Assembly (NCBI GenBank): GCA_964543545.1
Contig: CAZIYT010000004.1
Span: forward strand, 310,001 to 374,000
Reading direction: 5' to 3'
Length of the DNA: 64,000 nucleotides
Origin: UBA4416 sp964543545
GTDB lineage: Bacteria; Bacteroidota; Bacteroidia; B-17B0; Aurantibacillaceae
A program made the translations under genes and the position numbers. The notes beneath the pieces are model-generated. The model was given only the letters and a program-made list of their open reading frames with translations, was not told the DNA's origin and did no database searches. Shown here piece after piece: positions 25,736 through 35,251 of the stretch; positions within the stretch are counted from its first letter, which is position 1; the number at the start of each line of letters is the position of its first letter.

Positions 25736-26461
25736 ATGTCTCATAGTACAGAAATCGATTCTAAAACAGCCTGGGGCGGAGGCGAATCACCGTTCCGCAT
25801 CAGTTATGGTAAAATGATGATGTGGTTCTTCCTGATATCGGATGCCCTCACCTTCGGTGGCCTCCTGGTATCTTATGGTTTTATCCGTCACAAGTACGCT
25901 GATGTGTGGCCGAAAGCAGAGAACGTGTTTACGCACTTCCCTTTCGTGGATAAGCATTTGCCTTTGGCCTATGTGGGTTTAATGACCTTTATCCTCATCA
26001 TGTCTTCTGTAACAATGGTATTAGCGGTTGAAGCCGGTCACCGTAATGATAAACGTAAAGTGATCATGTGGATGTTCTGGACCATCGTTGGTGGTGCAAC
26101 CTTCGTAGGCTCACAGGCCTGGGAGTGGTATCACTTCATCCACGGTACTGCCGAGGGCGCATTACGTCACGTATGGGATATGGAAACCGGAAAATATGTC
26201 GAGAAGGTCGTCTATGGGGCCAACATGGTGGTGAATGAATACGGTGTTCCGCAGTTTGCCAATTACTTCTTCTTCATCACGGGCTTCCACGGTTTCCACG
26301 TATTCTCAGGGGTGATCATTAACCTCATTATCTTCCTCAATGTCATTAACGGTACTTATGAGAGAAGAGGCCATTACGAAATGGTTGAAAAAGTAGGTCT
26401 GTACTGGCACTTCGTGGATTTGGTATGGGTATTCGTCTTTACCTTCTTCTACTTATTGTAA
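25736..26461 (+). CDS. Cytochrome c oxidase subunit III, second copy
   Basis: The product is 241 residues with five or six membrane helices. Recognisable stretches are MMMWFFLISDALTFGGLLVS, then SQAWEWYHF in the middle and FITGFHGFHVFSGVIINLII with the conserved His pair. The last helix has GLYWHFVDLVWVFVFTFFYL. An insertion of about 35 residues (about 140-175, DMETGKYVEKVVYGANMVV) between helices is a loop that the first copy lacks. It is an inner-membrane oxidase subunit. The 49-bp gap before it and the A/T-rich sequence there leave room for an extra promoter. Confidence 0.93.
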   Translation: MSHSTEIDSKTAWGGGESPFRISYGKMMMWFFLISDALTFGGLLVSYGFIRHKYADVWPKAENVFTHFPFVDKHLPLAYVGLMTFILIMSSVTMVLAVEAGHRNDKRKVIMWMFWTIVGGATFVGSQAWEWYHFIHGTAEGALRHVWDMETGKYVEKVVYGANMVVNEYGVPQFANYFFFITGFHGFHVFSGVIINLIIFLNVINGTYERRGHYEMVEKVGLYWHFVDLVWVFVFTFFYLL

Positions 26462-26516
26462 TACGTATTTTTTAATCAGCAATTCAATCATTCGCAAACA
26501 CACAAAATAAATTATT

Positions 26517-27005
26517 ATGTCAGAATTTCACGACGATTATCCTTCCTACGAGACTATGGCTCACCACAGCGAAGAAGAAGGGAAAGTAACCAGGAAAAAA
26601 CTTTGGAGAGTATTCTGGTACATGCTTGCCATTACCATTTTTGAGCTCATCATTGGTTCCATGGCGCCGGGCAACGGCTGGAGCGGTACCCTGTGGCTGA
26701 AACTTTTATTTATCGGTTTAACTATTCTGAAAGCAGGTTTCATCGTTCTTTCTTTCATGCACTTAGGGCATGAGGTGAAATTCTTCAAAATGGTTGTGCT
26801 GATCCCTTACGTGGTTTTCATGAGCTACGGAATCTTTATCATCCTTGATGAAGGTGTATACAGCGGAGAAGAAATTAACCGTACCAAAGTGGATCCTATC
26901 CTGATTCACCAGCAGGAAAAACTGAGAGCCAGTCATGGTCACCATGAGGCAGCTCCTGCCGGTGCAGAACATGGTGCTGAGCACAAAGAAGAAGCTCACC
27001 ACTAG
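26517..27005 (+). CDS. Cytochrome c oxidase subunit IV family protein
   Basis: The product is 162 residues with three membrane helices (about 32-47, 60-82 and 91-110). The hydrophilic N terminus is followed by RKKLWRVFWYMLAITIFELI, then GLTILKAGFIVLSFMHLGHE, the typical caa3-type subunit IV pattern. The C-terminal tail is rich in His, Ala and Glu (ASHGHHEAAPAGAEHGAEH) and low in complexity; its His could bind metal, but that is a guess. It is the last gene of the cyoE operon: a terminator begins 25 bp after its stop. Subunits I and II are not in the window. Confidence 0.9.
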   Translation: MSEFHDDYPSYETMAHHSEEEGKVTRKKLWRVFWYMLAITIFELIIGSMAPGNGWSGTLWLKLLFIGLTILKAGFIVLSFMHLGHEVKFFKMVVLIPYVVFMSYGIFIILDEGVYSGEEINRTKVDPILIHQQEKLRASHGHHEAAPAGAEHGAEHKEEAHH

Positions 27006-27030
27006 GTTTTATAATATCCTATTTAAGAAA

Positions 27031-27056
27031 GCCATCCGGAACCGGGTGGCTTTTTT
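27031..27056 (+). terminator. Terminator of the oxidase operon
   Basis: GCCATCCGG (27031-27039) and CCGGGTGGC (27042-27050) form a 9-bp stem with one G-U type pair and a tight AA loop, followed by six T. Confidence 0.9.
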
Positions 27057-27146
27057 AGTTGGATGCATTTTCAAAAGATGAAATCCCCAAGGGCAGTCCG
27101 AATTCAGGATTGGACCGCATCATCTGTTTTTTATATGTTGAGAAGG

Positions 27147-27181
27147 AGAGTCCTGTGCTAAAGCGTCATAAACAGGACTCT
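27147..27181. repeat. Hairpin in the 27057-27307 spacer
   Basis: AGAGTCCTGT (27147-27156) and ACAGGACTCT (27172-27181) form a perfect 10-bp stem with a 15-nt loop, 126 bp before the SBBP gene. The rest of the roughly 250-bp spacer shows no gene. Whether the hairpin is a terminator remnant or a regulatory site is unclear. Confidence 0.45.
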
Positions 27182-27307
27182 TGGACTTTCTTCTGAGCAC
27201 AGCCGTGCCCGGATAGACTCACTTATGACCCAGGCAACGCACTTATTTATTTGAGTATAAACCCCGTGTTAAGCCCATGTAAATTCGTTGTAAAATATAA
27301 AACTGAC

Positions 27308-29689
27308 ATGAAAAAAACATTACTTTCTATAGGCTGTTTGATAACAGCTTTTATGGCCCATGCACAGGCGCCTGTGCCAACCCTCCAATGGGCAAAAAAT
27401 ATGGGAGGCTCCTCCGACGATTTTGGATTATCCGTTGCGATGGATGCTTCCGGGAATGTATACACTACCGGCTTCTTCCAGGGGACAGCCGATCTGGATC
27501 CTTCTTCTGCAAGCTTTAATGTAAGCTCTTCGGGGAGCGACGATATTTTTGTATCCAAGCTCGATGCTTCCGGGAACCTCGTATGGGCAAAGAAAATGGG
27601 AGCATCCGGAAGCGACAAAGGCAATTCGATAGCTGTTGATGCCTCCGGAAATGTATATGCCACAGGATGGTTCAATGGTACCGTGGATTTCGATCCTTCG
27701 GCGAGCACAACCTTTAACCTGGTTTCGGCCGGCAGCAGCGATGCGTTTATCGTAAAGCTGGATGCCTCCGGAAACTTTGTGTGGGCCAAACAGGTTGGCA
27801 GCACCGGCGGGGATAACGGAAGAGGCATCGTTGTGGATGCCGGTGGCAATTCATATACGACGGGGAACTTTACCGGTACGGTAGATTTCGATCCTTCGGC
27901 AGCTACCTTTACCGTAACATCTGCAGGCGGGCAGGATGCCTTTGTTTCTAAGCTGGATGCCAGCGGCAACCTTGTGTGGGCAAAAACAATGGGAGGCACG
28001 GCTGACGATAAGGGATTTTCGGTTGACCTGGATGCCTCGGGCAATGTGTTCATCAACGGAGAGTTTGCAGGAACGGCCGATATGGACCCGGGCGCAGCAG
28101 CAGCCAACCTGGTGTCGGGTGGAGCGACTGATCTTTTTGTATGTAAGCTGGATGCTACCGGAAACTACGTTTGGGCAAAAGATGTGATGTCAAGCACTGC
28201 CGACGATTGGGCCACAGCGCTCAAAGTTAATGCAGGAAATGTTTATGTGACAGGACAATTTTCGGGAACGGCAGATGCCGATCCTTCCGCAGTAACCTAC
28301 ACGCTGGCTTCGAACGGAGGCTATGATGCTTTTGTTTCCAAAATTGACGCGTCAGGAAACCTGGTGTGGGCAAAATCATTTGGCGGTACATCCGACGATA
28401 ATGGACGGGCTGTAGCGGTTGATGGAGCAGGGAAGGTATATGTTGCCGGGAGCTTCCAGAATACGACCGACTTCGACCCTGCTGTTGCAACAAGCTACAC
28501 GCTTACCTCCAATGGCAGTAACGACATCTTTATTTTAAACCTGGATGCTTCAGGCAATTATGTGTGGGCAGGCCAGATAGGCGGCTCGGGTTATGATGAT
28601 GCATTTTATATTTCATCCGATGCGGCAGGAAATCTGGTAACTACCGGAACATTTAAAGTGAACCCGGATTTTAATCCGAACACAAGCCCTACGATGGTGA
28701 ATACCTTAACATCAGCAGGCAGCAACGATATTTTTGTGATGAAACTTTTCCCATGCGCCTCGCCGCTATCGGCCACCAATGCCACGGCGGTGAGCAAGCA
28801 AACAATTTGTGTGAGCACTACCGCTACTTTGTCTGCGACAACAAGCACCGGAACCGTTAACTGGTTTTCGAGCGCTACCTCAACGCTGGCATTAGGCACA
28901 GGTACCAATTACATAACGCCGGTTATGGCCGCAGGAAATTACACCTACTATGCAGAGTCGTCTACCTGCGCTCCAAGCGCCACGCGTACTGCGATTACCC
29001 TAACGGTGAATGCACTGCCTGTTGTGACAGCAAATGACGGCGTTATCTGCCAGGGACAATCCTTTACGATATTGCCTACAGGCGCTTCCACTTATATCTA
29101 TTCGTCAGGATCGCCCGTGGTATCACCAAACTCAACAACGTTTTATTCTATTCTCGGTTTCGATGCTATCGGCTGCAAATCGCTGCCGGCGACATCTATC
29201 GTCACGGTAATGCCATCGCCTGCCATCACGGCTGCAAGCAGCAGCTCTATGATCTGTGCAGGAGAAAGCGCTACGCTCACGGCATCAGGCGTCAGCAGCT
29301 ATACATGGAACACCGGCTCCAATGCGGCCTCCATCGTTGTGAGCCCTTCTGTCAACACAACTTATTCCGTTGCGAGCCTCGGAGCAAATGGCTGTACGGG
29401 TGTAGTTCTGCTCACGCAGAATGTAAGCCTGTGTACAGGTCTTCATGAAGTAAGCGCAGGAAGCTCCCCGGCAGTGATTTACCCGAATCCATCCAATGGC
29501 ATTTTTACCATTGAAGCGGAGAATACTTTTTCTGTGAGTGTTTACGATGTTCTCGGAAACATCCTCATGACTTATGATGTTATGGCAGGGAAACAATCCA
29601 TCGATCTGCATCATTATGCCAATGGGATCTACCTGGCTAAAGTGGCACAAGCAGGGCGCGTTCAGACGATCCGCCTGATCAAACAATAA
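27308..29689 (+). CDS. SBBP-repeat propeller protein with Ig modules and T9SS type A sorting domain
   Basis: I start this at the ATG at 27308 (MKKTLLSIGCLITAFMAHAQ, 793 residues), the one that gives a signal peptide. Residues 25-480 hold about eight repeats of 55-60 residues, each with DASGNLVWAKKMGGT-like and GTVDFDPSAAT-like words: the SBBP beta-propeller pattern. Residues 485-720 hold three modules of about 75-80 residues of the CxxxTATLSA...YTWNTG type. The tail VIYPNPSNGIFTIEAENTFS to TIRLIKQ is a T9SS type A sorting domain. It is a cell-surface or secreted protein, probably for binding. Its ligand is unknown. The tandem repeats are near-identical in places, so copy number may vary between strains. 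Confidence 0.9.
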   Translation: MKKTLLSIGCLITAFMAHAQAPVPTLQWAKNMGGSSDDFGLSVAMDASGNVYTTGFFQGTADLDPSSASFNVSSSGSDDIFVSKLDASGNLVWAKKMGASGSDKGNSIAVDASGNVYATGWFNGTVDFDPSASTTFNLVSAGSSDAFIVKLDASGNFVWAKQVGSTGGDNGRGIVVDAGGNSYTTGNFTGTVDFDPSAATFTVTSAGGQDAFVSKLDASGNLVWAKTMGGTADDKGFSVDLDASGNVFINGEFAGTADMDPGAAAANLVSGGATDLFVCKLDATGNYVWAKDVMSSTADDWATALKVNAGNVYVTGQFSGTADADPSAVTYTLASNGGYDAFVSKIDASGNLVWAKSFGGTSDDNGRAVAVDGAGKVYVAGSFQNTTDFDPAVATSYTLTSNGSNDIFILNLDASGNYVWAGQIGGSGYDDAFYISSDAAGNLVTTGTFKVNPDFNPNTSPTMVNTLTSAGSNDIFVMKLFPCASPLSATNATAVSKQTICVSTTATLSATTSTGTVNWFSSATSTLALGTGTNYITPVMAAGNYTYYAESSTCAPSATRTAITLTVNALPVVTANDGVICQGQSFTILPTGASTYIYSSGSPVVSPNSTTFYSILGFDAIGCKSLPATSIVTVMPSPAITAASSSSMICAGESATLTASGVSSYTWNTGSNAASIVVSPSVNTTYSVASLGANGCTGVVLLTQNVSLCTGLHEVSAGSSPAVIYPNPSNGIFTIEAENTFSVSVYDVLGNILMTYDVMAGKQSIDLHHYANGIYLAKVAQAGRVQTIRLIKQ

Positions 29690-29801
29690 TATAAAAAAAG
29701 AAATGTTTAAGGGGGTTCGGCTTTCATGTAAAAAGGTTTATAATAATTGCCGGACTCCTTTAAGCTTGCTTTTGAGCATTCACCAATTAAAATCGCCCCA
29801 G

Positions 29802-31148
29802 ATGAAAAAAAGATTAGTATCTCTTCTCTTTGCCGCCTGCTTCATGCAGGTATCGGCACAAACCACTATTACCGTCATGGATAGCGTCGTTTTTTATGAC
29901 GGCTATGCCTCTGTTGTATCTAACCCCACACCGCCCGGAGTCATCAGGCACCGGAACGATCTGTTTGCCAGGAAACTCACAAGCGCTGAGCTGTCCTCTA
30001 TCGGCACGAGCCTGCAGATGAATGTCAGCATCAAAGCATTGTGCGATAATTACGACAGGATAGGAAATGTCAATCTGGCCCTGGTTCCTGTAGGTTCCAC
30101 AACCTATAACCCTGATAACGTACAGAGGATCGAGCTTGGCCGCTTTATCACGCCGTTTATGAATAAGAACATTCAGCCCGATGTGGTTTCCTACACCTTC
30201 AACATCGACAATGTAGCCATGCTTCTGAAAGAGGTGAGCATCACCACGAATTTCGATATCTGGATCGAGCTGTCGGTGTTCGGTGTGCCTTATGCCGCCA
30301 ATACCCAGGTAGCGGGATGCTCAGGCCGCAACGATGTATTCAGGGGAAAGCTGCAGTTCGTGACGAACTCACCGGCTCCCACACAAACGACAAATGTATT
30401 GTTGCCTTTGTTCTTCAATGCTAATTTCAATAATTATCAAACCGGCGCCACGGATACGATCGGGCTCACCACCAGGCGCATTACCTTTAATGTTCCGTCT
30501 AATATGACAGATGCTGAGTTTACGCTGATCACCTCTAACCACGGTGCAAATTCCGGTGGCGAAGAATATAACAGAAGGATACATTATGCTTACTTTGATA
30601 ATACCCAGGTACTCACTTACAAACCGGGCCGCCTCACATGCGAGCCGTTTCGTCCATACAATACCCAGGGAAATGGCATTTATGGCTCTACCGTAAAAAC
30701 TCCTGCACAATGGCAATCCTTTAGCAATTGGTGTCCCGGCGATGTCATCGACATCCGCAAGATTCCTTTAGGCCCGGTTGCTGCCGGCAGCCACTCTTTT
30801 TTAATCCGCGTCCCTACGGCAACATTTAACGGAGGAGACGGTAATTTTCCTCTTTCTCTCTATTTTCATGGTAAAACATCGGGGCAGCTTCCCTTAGGAA
30901 TTATGGATGATGCTGCGAAGGACCGTTTGCTTTTAGTGTATCCCAATCCCTCCAAGGGCCTGTTCACTATTGAGCTGGAAGACCCTGATGCTGAAATAAC
31001 CGTGACCAATGCACTTGGGCAGGAAGTCCTGAGAACTCAGGCCATAGAGAACACAACGACTTTGCAGCTGGATCATGCAGGCATGTATATTGTTTCTGCA
31101 AAAACAAAACAAGGAATCGTCACGCGAAAGCTGATTGTCAGTCTTTAG
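29802..31148 (+). CDS. PNGase F-like peptide-N-glycosidase with T9SS type A sorting domain
   Basis: I start this at the ATG at 29802 (MKKRLVSLLFAACFMQVSAQ, 448 residues). Two domains follow the signal peptide. The first contains ALCDNYDRIGNVNLALVP, the Cys-x-x-(W/Y)-Asp-Arg region that carries the catalytic Asp in PNGase F. The second contains ITSNHGANSGGEEYNRR, matching the HG and Glu-rich catalytic loop, and NWCPGDVIDIRKIPLG, the conserved WCPG turn. The tail from about 370 (LLLVYPNPSKGLFTIELE) is a type A sorting domain. It should release N-glycans from glycoproteins outside the cell. It starts 112 bp after the SBBP gene and may be co-transcribed. The family call rests on motifs remembered, not on an alignment. 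Confidence 0.75.
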   Translation: MKKRLVSLLFAACFMQVSAQTTITVMDSVVFYDGYASVVSNPTPPGVIRHRNDLFARKLTSAELSSIGTSLQMNVSIKALCDNYDRIGNVNLALVPVGSTTYNPDNVQRIELGRFITPFMNKNIQPDVVSYTFNIDNVAMLLKEVSITTNFDIWIELSVFGVPYAANTQVAGCSGRNDVFRGKLQFVTNSPAPTQTTNVLLPLFFNANFNNYQTGATDTIGLTTRRITFNVPSNMTDAEFTLITSNHGANSGGEEYNRRIHYAYFDNTQVLTYKPGRLTCEPFRPYNTQGNGIYGSTVKTPAQWQSFSNWCPGDVIDIRKIPLGPVAAGSHSFLIRVPTATFNGGDGNFPLSLYFHGKTSGQLPLGIMDDAAKDRLLLVYPNPSKGLFTIELEDPDAEITVTNALGQEVLRTQAIENTTTLQLDHAGMYIVSAKTKQGIVTRKLIVSL

Positions 31149-31184
31149 AGGCTGTCTGAAAAAATCTCAAATACCCGGATACAA

Positions 31185-31217
31185 AAAAGGACTCTGTAAC
31201 AGCTACAGAGTCCTTTT
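31185..31217. terminator. Bidirectional terminator
   Basis: AAAAGGACTCTGTA (31185-31198) and TACAGAGTCCTTTT (31204-31217) form a perfect 14-bp stem with a 5-nt loop. It separates the convergent PNGase F-like and LytTR regulator genes. Confidence 0.92.
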
Positions 31218-31237
31218 CATAAGCGGGATTCCGGGGC

Positions 31238-31981
31238 TTATATTTTATTGAGACGTTTCAGGAATTCATCTTTTTTGCGTTGCGATACCGTGATGGTGCT
31301 GCCGCTTTTCATCATGACATAGCCTCCGCGGCCTTTGTGGTATTGCCTGATGTATTCGAGGTTGATGAGGTGCGAATGGTGCACCCGGATAAAATTGTAA
31401 TCACTGAGTACATCTTCAAATTCCTTTAGATTTTTGGTGACAATGATTTCTTTACCGTCGGTGAGAAAACAAACGGTATATTTTCCTGCGGCCTCGCAGC
31501 GCTCAATGTCTCCGATCTCAACAAATACCAAACCCAGGTTGGTGCTTAAGGCCAGGCGGTTATTTTTGCTGCTGCTCGCACTGGCTTTCAGGAGTTCTGT
31601 TTCTTTTAAGGCCGGAGCTTTAGTTGTCATCATTTCCGCTTTTTTAACGGCTTTGATGAGCTCTTCCTCGTCAACGGGCTTGAGAAGGTAATCCAGGGCA
31701 GAAAACTTAAAGGCTTTGATGGCATGCTCATGGTAGGCGGACACAAAAATGACATTTATTTTACGCTCGCCGATTTTTTCCAGCAGATCGAAGCCCGATC
31801 CCCCGGGCATTTGAATGTCCAGGAAAATAAGGTCAGGATTCAATAAATTGATGAGGTCAAGGGCTTTTGAAATGTCTTCGGCAACCCCTACAACGTTCAC
31901 CTCCGGGCAGTGTTCCCGGAGCAGGATCTGTAAAAGATCCCTGCCTTTTTTTTCGTCGTCAACAATGACAGTGTTTATCAT
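31238..31981 (-). CDS. LytTR family response regulator
   Basis: I start this at the ATG at 31981 (MINTVIVDDEKKGRDLL, 247 residues); the in-frame ATG at 32080 would overlap the kinase gene. The receiver domain (1-120) is intact: D8-D9, phospho-acceptor D55 in LIFLDIQMPGG, and Lys in YLLKPVDEEEL. The C-terminal LytTR DNA-binding domain (about 145-245) has IGDIERCEAAGKYTVCFLTD and HSHLINLEYIRQYHKGRGGY. It is the partner of the propeller kinase, whose stop lies 34 bp upstream on the same strand. Likely targets include the divergent surface-protein genes at 35252 and beyond. Confidence 0.95.
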   Translation of the reverse strand: MINTVIVDDEKKGRDLLQILLREHCPEVNVVGVAEDISKALDLINLLNPDLIFLDIQMPGGSGFDLLEKIGERKINVIFVSAYHEHAIKAFKFSALDYLLKPVDEEELIKAVKKAEMMTTKAPALKETELLKASASSSKNNRLALSTNLGLVFVEIGDIERCEAAGKYTVCFLTDGKEIIVTKNLKEFEDVLSDYNFIRVHHSHLINLEYIRQYHKGRGGYVMMKSGSTITVSQRKKDEFLKRLNKI

Positions 31982-32015
31982 GAGCAAATGGTATAGAATA
32001 AATACATGAAATGAT

Positions 32016-35000
32016 TTAAAATGTCTGTGTTTTTTTAAGAGGAATGGTGATGCTGACCAGGGTACCCTCAGCCTCGCCATCTTCGTTTATCTTGTCGGTA
32101 ATCTCCAGGCTGATCTGGCTGTTTTCGATGTAATTGATGGTTCGGATCCGTTCCCCGATCGTTTTGATTCCCATCGAAATATGGGAGTCGCTGTGCAGCG
32201 ATTTTTTTCGGGCCGATTCGCTGCGGCCGATCCCGTTGTCATCGATCATCCCGATCAGGTATCCCTCCTTCTTCACGAAGCGGATCCTTAAAACCCTTTC
32301 CTTGTCCGATTCCCGGAGGCCATGGTGAATCGCATTTTCAACAAAAGGCTGAAACAGCATCCCGGGTATTTCGATTTTTTCTTTTTCCAGGAGAGGGTCG
32401 ATCTCCAGTATAAACTCAAATTTGTGATCGAGCCGCAATTGCTCGAGCTCAACATACAGCTTCAGCAAATCGATTTCTGTTTGCAGGAAAATATAATTGT
32501 TGTTGGAATTGATGAGGAACATGCGGACCAGCCGGGCAAATTTTCCGAGGTATTTTCCGGCCGATACTTTATCGTCGGTGGAGATAAAATATTTGATCGT
32601 GTTCAGGCAGTTAAAGATAAAGTGAGGATTCATCTGGCCCTGCAGGGCTTTTAATTCCAGCAAAGCGTAGTTCTTATTGATTTCCGTTTTTTCAGCTTCA
32701 TTTCTGCGAATGATCTTTACCCGGATATAAACGATGATCAGCACAATAACAATAGCGCCCGCCAGCATCGTATAGAGAAAAGTCCAGGTTTTATAAAAGG
32801 GAGAGGGAATGGTAAAGCTGATTCGTTTGCTGGTATTCAGCTTCTGCCCTTTGCCGCCAATCACCTCTATCGCTAAGGTGTAATCCGAAGGCATCAGGTT
32901 GCTATACGTAATCAGTCTTTTATCCCGCATATAATTCCAGCCCTTTTCCAGTCCTTCCAGCCTGTAGCGAATGAGCAAATTTTTAGGATCGCTGAAAAAC
33001 GGTGCACTGAATTGAATTTCCAGCTTGCCTGTTTGTCCTGGCAGGCGGATCAGCGAATCGCTATAGGAAAACTCGGTATTGTCCGCTATGATTTTTTCGA
33101 TGAAAAGGTCCGGCACATAATCCGATACATATTCTTTTTTCGGATCAGTTATCACAAAGCCGTTGATGGTTGGAAAAATCAATTCCCCGTTTTCCCTTTT
33201 CAACCCGGGCGATTGGAACGCGCCGTTACATTCGGTATATTTCATCCCGCTTTCGCGGCCGTAGAAGGTGGATGACACAAAAGAAGACTTGCCGTCGGCA
33301 TAGTCATTCAGGTCTTTCTTGTAAACGGAGTAAATGCCCGCATTGGTGCTGATCCAGAATTTCAGATGATCGTCTTCGAGAATACAGGACGCAAAATCAT
33401 CGACCAGCTCAACACCTTTATTATAGGCGAAAAAAACACCGTTCTTCAGTCTTGCAATGCCGCCGCCATAGGTAACGATCCAGTAAGTACCGGTATCAGC
33501 CGGGTCTTCATAGATGTAGCGTACATTATTGTGCGGCAGTCCGTCATCAGTCGTGTAGATCTGCACCTTGCCGTTCCTGATAACACCCAGGCCGTTTTTG
33601 GAGCAAAACCAAAGCTGGTCTTTCTTATCCTGTATGATTTGATTGATGGAATTTGTAGTTGCTTCCTCTACCCAGGTAAACTTTCCGTTTTTGTAATAAC
33701 AAAGCCCTTCCGAGGTGCCGGCCCATATCGTATGCTTCTTGTCCTGGTACAAACAGAAAACCTGGTCGGAAGGAAGACCATCGGCCATTTTATAGATTTT
33801 TTCAAGCTTGTTATGATAGGACCTGAAGACTCCTCCGCCATAGGAGCCGCCCCACAAAGCCCCTTCCTGATCAATCAGCAGGGTCCAGATACAGCCGTAG
33901 GCCGGTACCGGCTTAAACTGAGAACCGGTAAACTCAAAAACACCTTTGCAGTAACTACTGATGAGGAGGGAGCCGTGGGGGCCATTAATGATAGAGCCAC
34001 AGCTGCTGCCATAAAAATTCTCGGTTTCGGAATAAGACCTGATCACTTTCGGCTTTAGTTTGTTGATCCCGGCATTGCCCGTACATAACCAGATATTATT
34101 TTCCCTGTCTTTCAAAAAGTTTTGTATTTCGTTTGCCGTAAGCCCGTTGTGAACATCCATTAGGGAATAGGAATTTCCTTTGACAATAAACACCCCGTTT
34201 TTGCCGGCCAGCCATATCCTGTCCTGGTCGATCAGGAAATCGTTGAAGTAGTCATCCGATTTTTCATTGATCATATTGCCCGGTAGTTTACACTCCTGCA
34301 CAGAATCCTGCCTGATCCGGTAAAGATGATAATGGTTGGAAACATAAAGCGAATGGTCGGGGCCATGCTTCATATTCAGTACCGGCAAATGCTGTGGCAG
34401 GTTCAACCGGACCAATTGATTTTTCTTCAGCACAAAAAGCCCTATCCTGGTTCCTATGTGCAAGGCCTTATTATAATAAGTCAACTTTGTAATGAAGTTG
34501 GGGGCCATGTCGTAAAAAAGAGAATAGGTGCCGTCTTTAAACCGGTAGATCTTCCCGTTGCTACATCCTATCAGAAGGCTTCCCTGGTCATCCTCACAGA
34601 TAGAAGACACATGGCCTGCGGCTTGTATGAGTGGGTAGCCAACCGGTTTTTCGCCGGAAAATCTGACGAGGCCGCTGTTGCGGATAAGCCACATGGTCTT
34701 TTGAGAATCCTCAAACATGTCCATGATCCCGTCTTTGGGAAAGCCCGGTGTATTACCGGCATGGAAAGTCCTGAACGTAACGCCATCGAAGCGGGTGAGC
34801 GTGCTTTCGGAGATGAACCAAATGAACCCGTCTTTCGACTGGACCATATTCAAAATCTTTTTTTGAGTAAGCCCGTTCTCCGAGTTCCATATTTTGATGG
34901 AGTAGTCAAAGCGGGCATTCAAACTCTCTTCCGAAACAAAAGATGCCTGCGCATACACGGTGTTTTGAAAGAGAATAAGCAGGACCTTGATGAAAAAATA

Positions 35001-35180
35001 TGATCTGGCGGAAGTGTCGATAATACTTTCTTTAAAGAGCTGTAAAGGTAGAAAATAAATGCCTCCGTATAAAACTTTAACGGGGCACGACAGCTCCTGA
35101 TACGGTAAATCCACCGCTATTTCTATAAAGACAGGCTCATAACAGCGAAAATATACCCACTTATTCCCGTATCTGCTCAC
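32016..35180 (-). CDS. Two-component propeller sensor histidine kinase (LytS type)
   Basis: The frame is 1054 codons. A periplasmic sensor of Reg_prop repeats forms a double beta-propeller from about residue 95 to 720 (words such as IWLAGKNGVFIV and GLPSDQVFCLYQD). A Y_Y_Y domain follows (about 730-800), then one membrane helix (TMLAGAIVIVLIIVYIRV). The kinase part has QMNPHFIFNCLNTIKYF, with the phospho-His at about 850, and an ATPase domain with FVENAIHHGL and MIDDNGIG. The start is uncertain: the only ATG is at 35180, yet a secretion signal-like stretch (FFIKVLLILFQNTVYAQ) lies at about 62-78, so a non-ATG start is possible. It is in an operon with the LytTR gene. Confidence 0.9.
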   Translation of the reverse strand: MSRYGNKWVYFRCYEPVFIEIAVDLPYQELSCPVKVLYGGIYFLPLQLFKESIIDTSARSYFFIKVLLILFQNTVYAQASFVSEESLNARFDYSIKIWNSENGLTQKKILNMVQSKDGFIWFISESTLTRFDGVTFRTFHAGNTPGFPKDGIMDMFEDSQKTMWLIRNSGLVRFSGEKPVGYPLIQAAGHVSSICEDDQGSLLIGCSNGKIYRFKDGTYSLFYDMAPNFITKLTYYNKALHIGTRIGLFVLKKNQLVRLNLPQHLPVLNMKHGPDHSLYVSNHYHLYRIRQDSVQECKLPGNMINEKSDDYFNDFLIDQDRIWLAGKNGVFIVKGNSYSLMDVHNGLTANEIQNFLKDRENNIWLCTGNAGINKLKPKVIRSYSETENFYGSSCGSIINGPHGSLLISSYCKGVFEFTGSQFKPVPAYGCIWTLLIDQEGALWGGSYGGGVFRSYHNKLEKIYKMADGLPSDQVFCLYQDKKHTIWAGTSEGLCYYKNGKFTWVEEATTNSINQIIQDKKDQLWFCSKNGLGVIRNGKVQIYTTDDGLPHNNVRYIYEDPADTGTYWIVTYGGGIARLKNGVFFAYNKGVELVDDFASCILEDDHLKFWISTNAGIYSVYKKDLNDYADGKSSFVSSTFYGRESGMKYTECNGAFQSPGLKRENGELIFPTINGFVITDPKKEYVSDYVPDLFIEKIIADNTEFSYSDSLIRLPGQTGKLEIQFSAPFFSDPKNLLIRYRLEGLEKGWNYMRDKRLITYSNLMPSDYTLAIEVIGGKGQKLNTSKRISFTIPSPFYKTWTFLYTMLAGAIVIVLIIVYIRVKIIRRNEAEKTEINKNYALLELKALQGQMNPHFIFNCLNTIKYFISTDDKVSAGKYLGKFARLVRMFLINSNNNYIFLQTEIDLLKLYVELEQLRLDHKFEFILEIDPLLEKEKIEIPGMLFQPFVENAIHHGLRESDKERVLRIRFVKKEGYLIGMIDDNGIGRSESARKKSLHSDSHISMGIKTIGERIRTINYIENSQISLEITDKINEDGEAEGTLVSITIPLKKTQTF

Positions 35181-35251
35181 TTATGTATTATGACATAAAG
35201 CTTAACTATTTAGTAAATAAGTTAGCATAACAAATTCAATTACTTTTTCAC

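Noticed and set aside
27247..28107. Minus-strand frame of 286 codons, Pro/Ser rich
   Set aside because: It is created by the antisense of the repetitive SBBP coding sequence and mirrors its repeats.
33366..34058. Plus-strand frame of 230 codons
   Set aside because: It is antisense to the propeller part of the histidine kinase and shows no domain.
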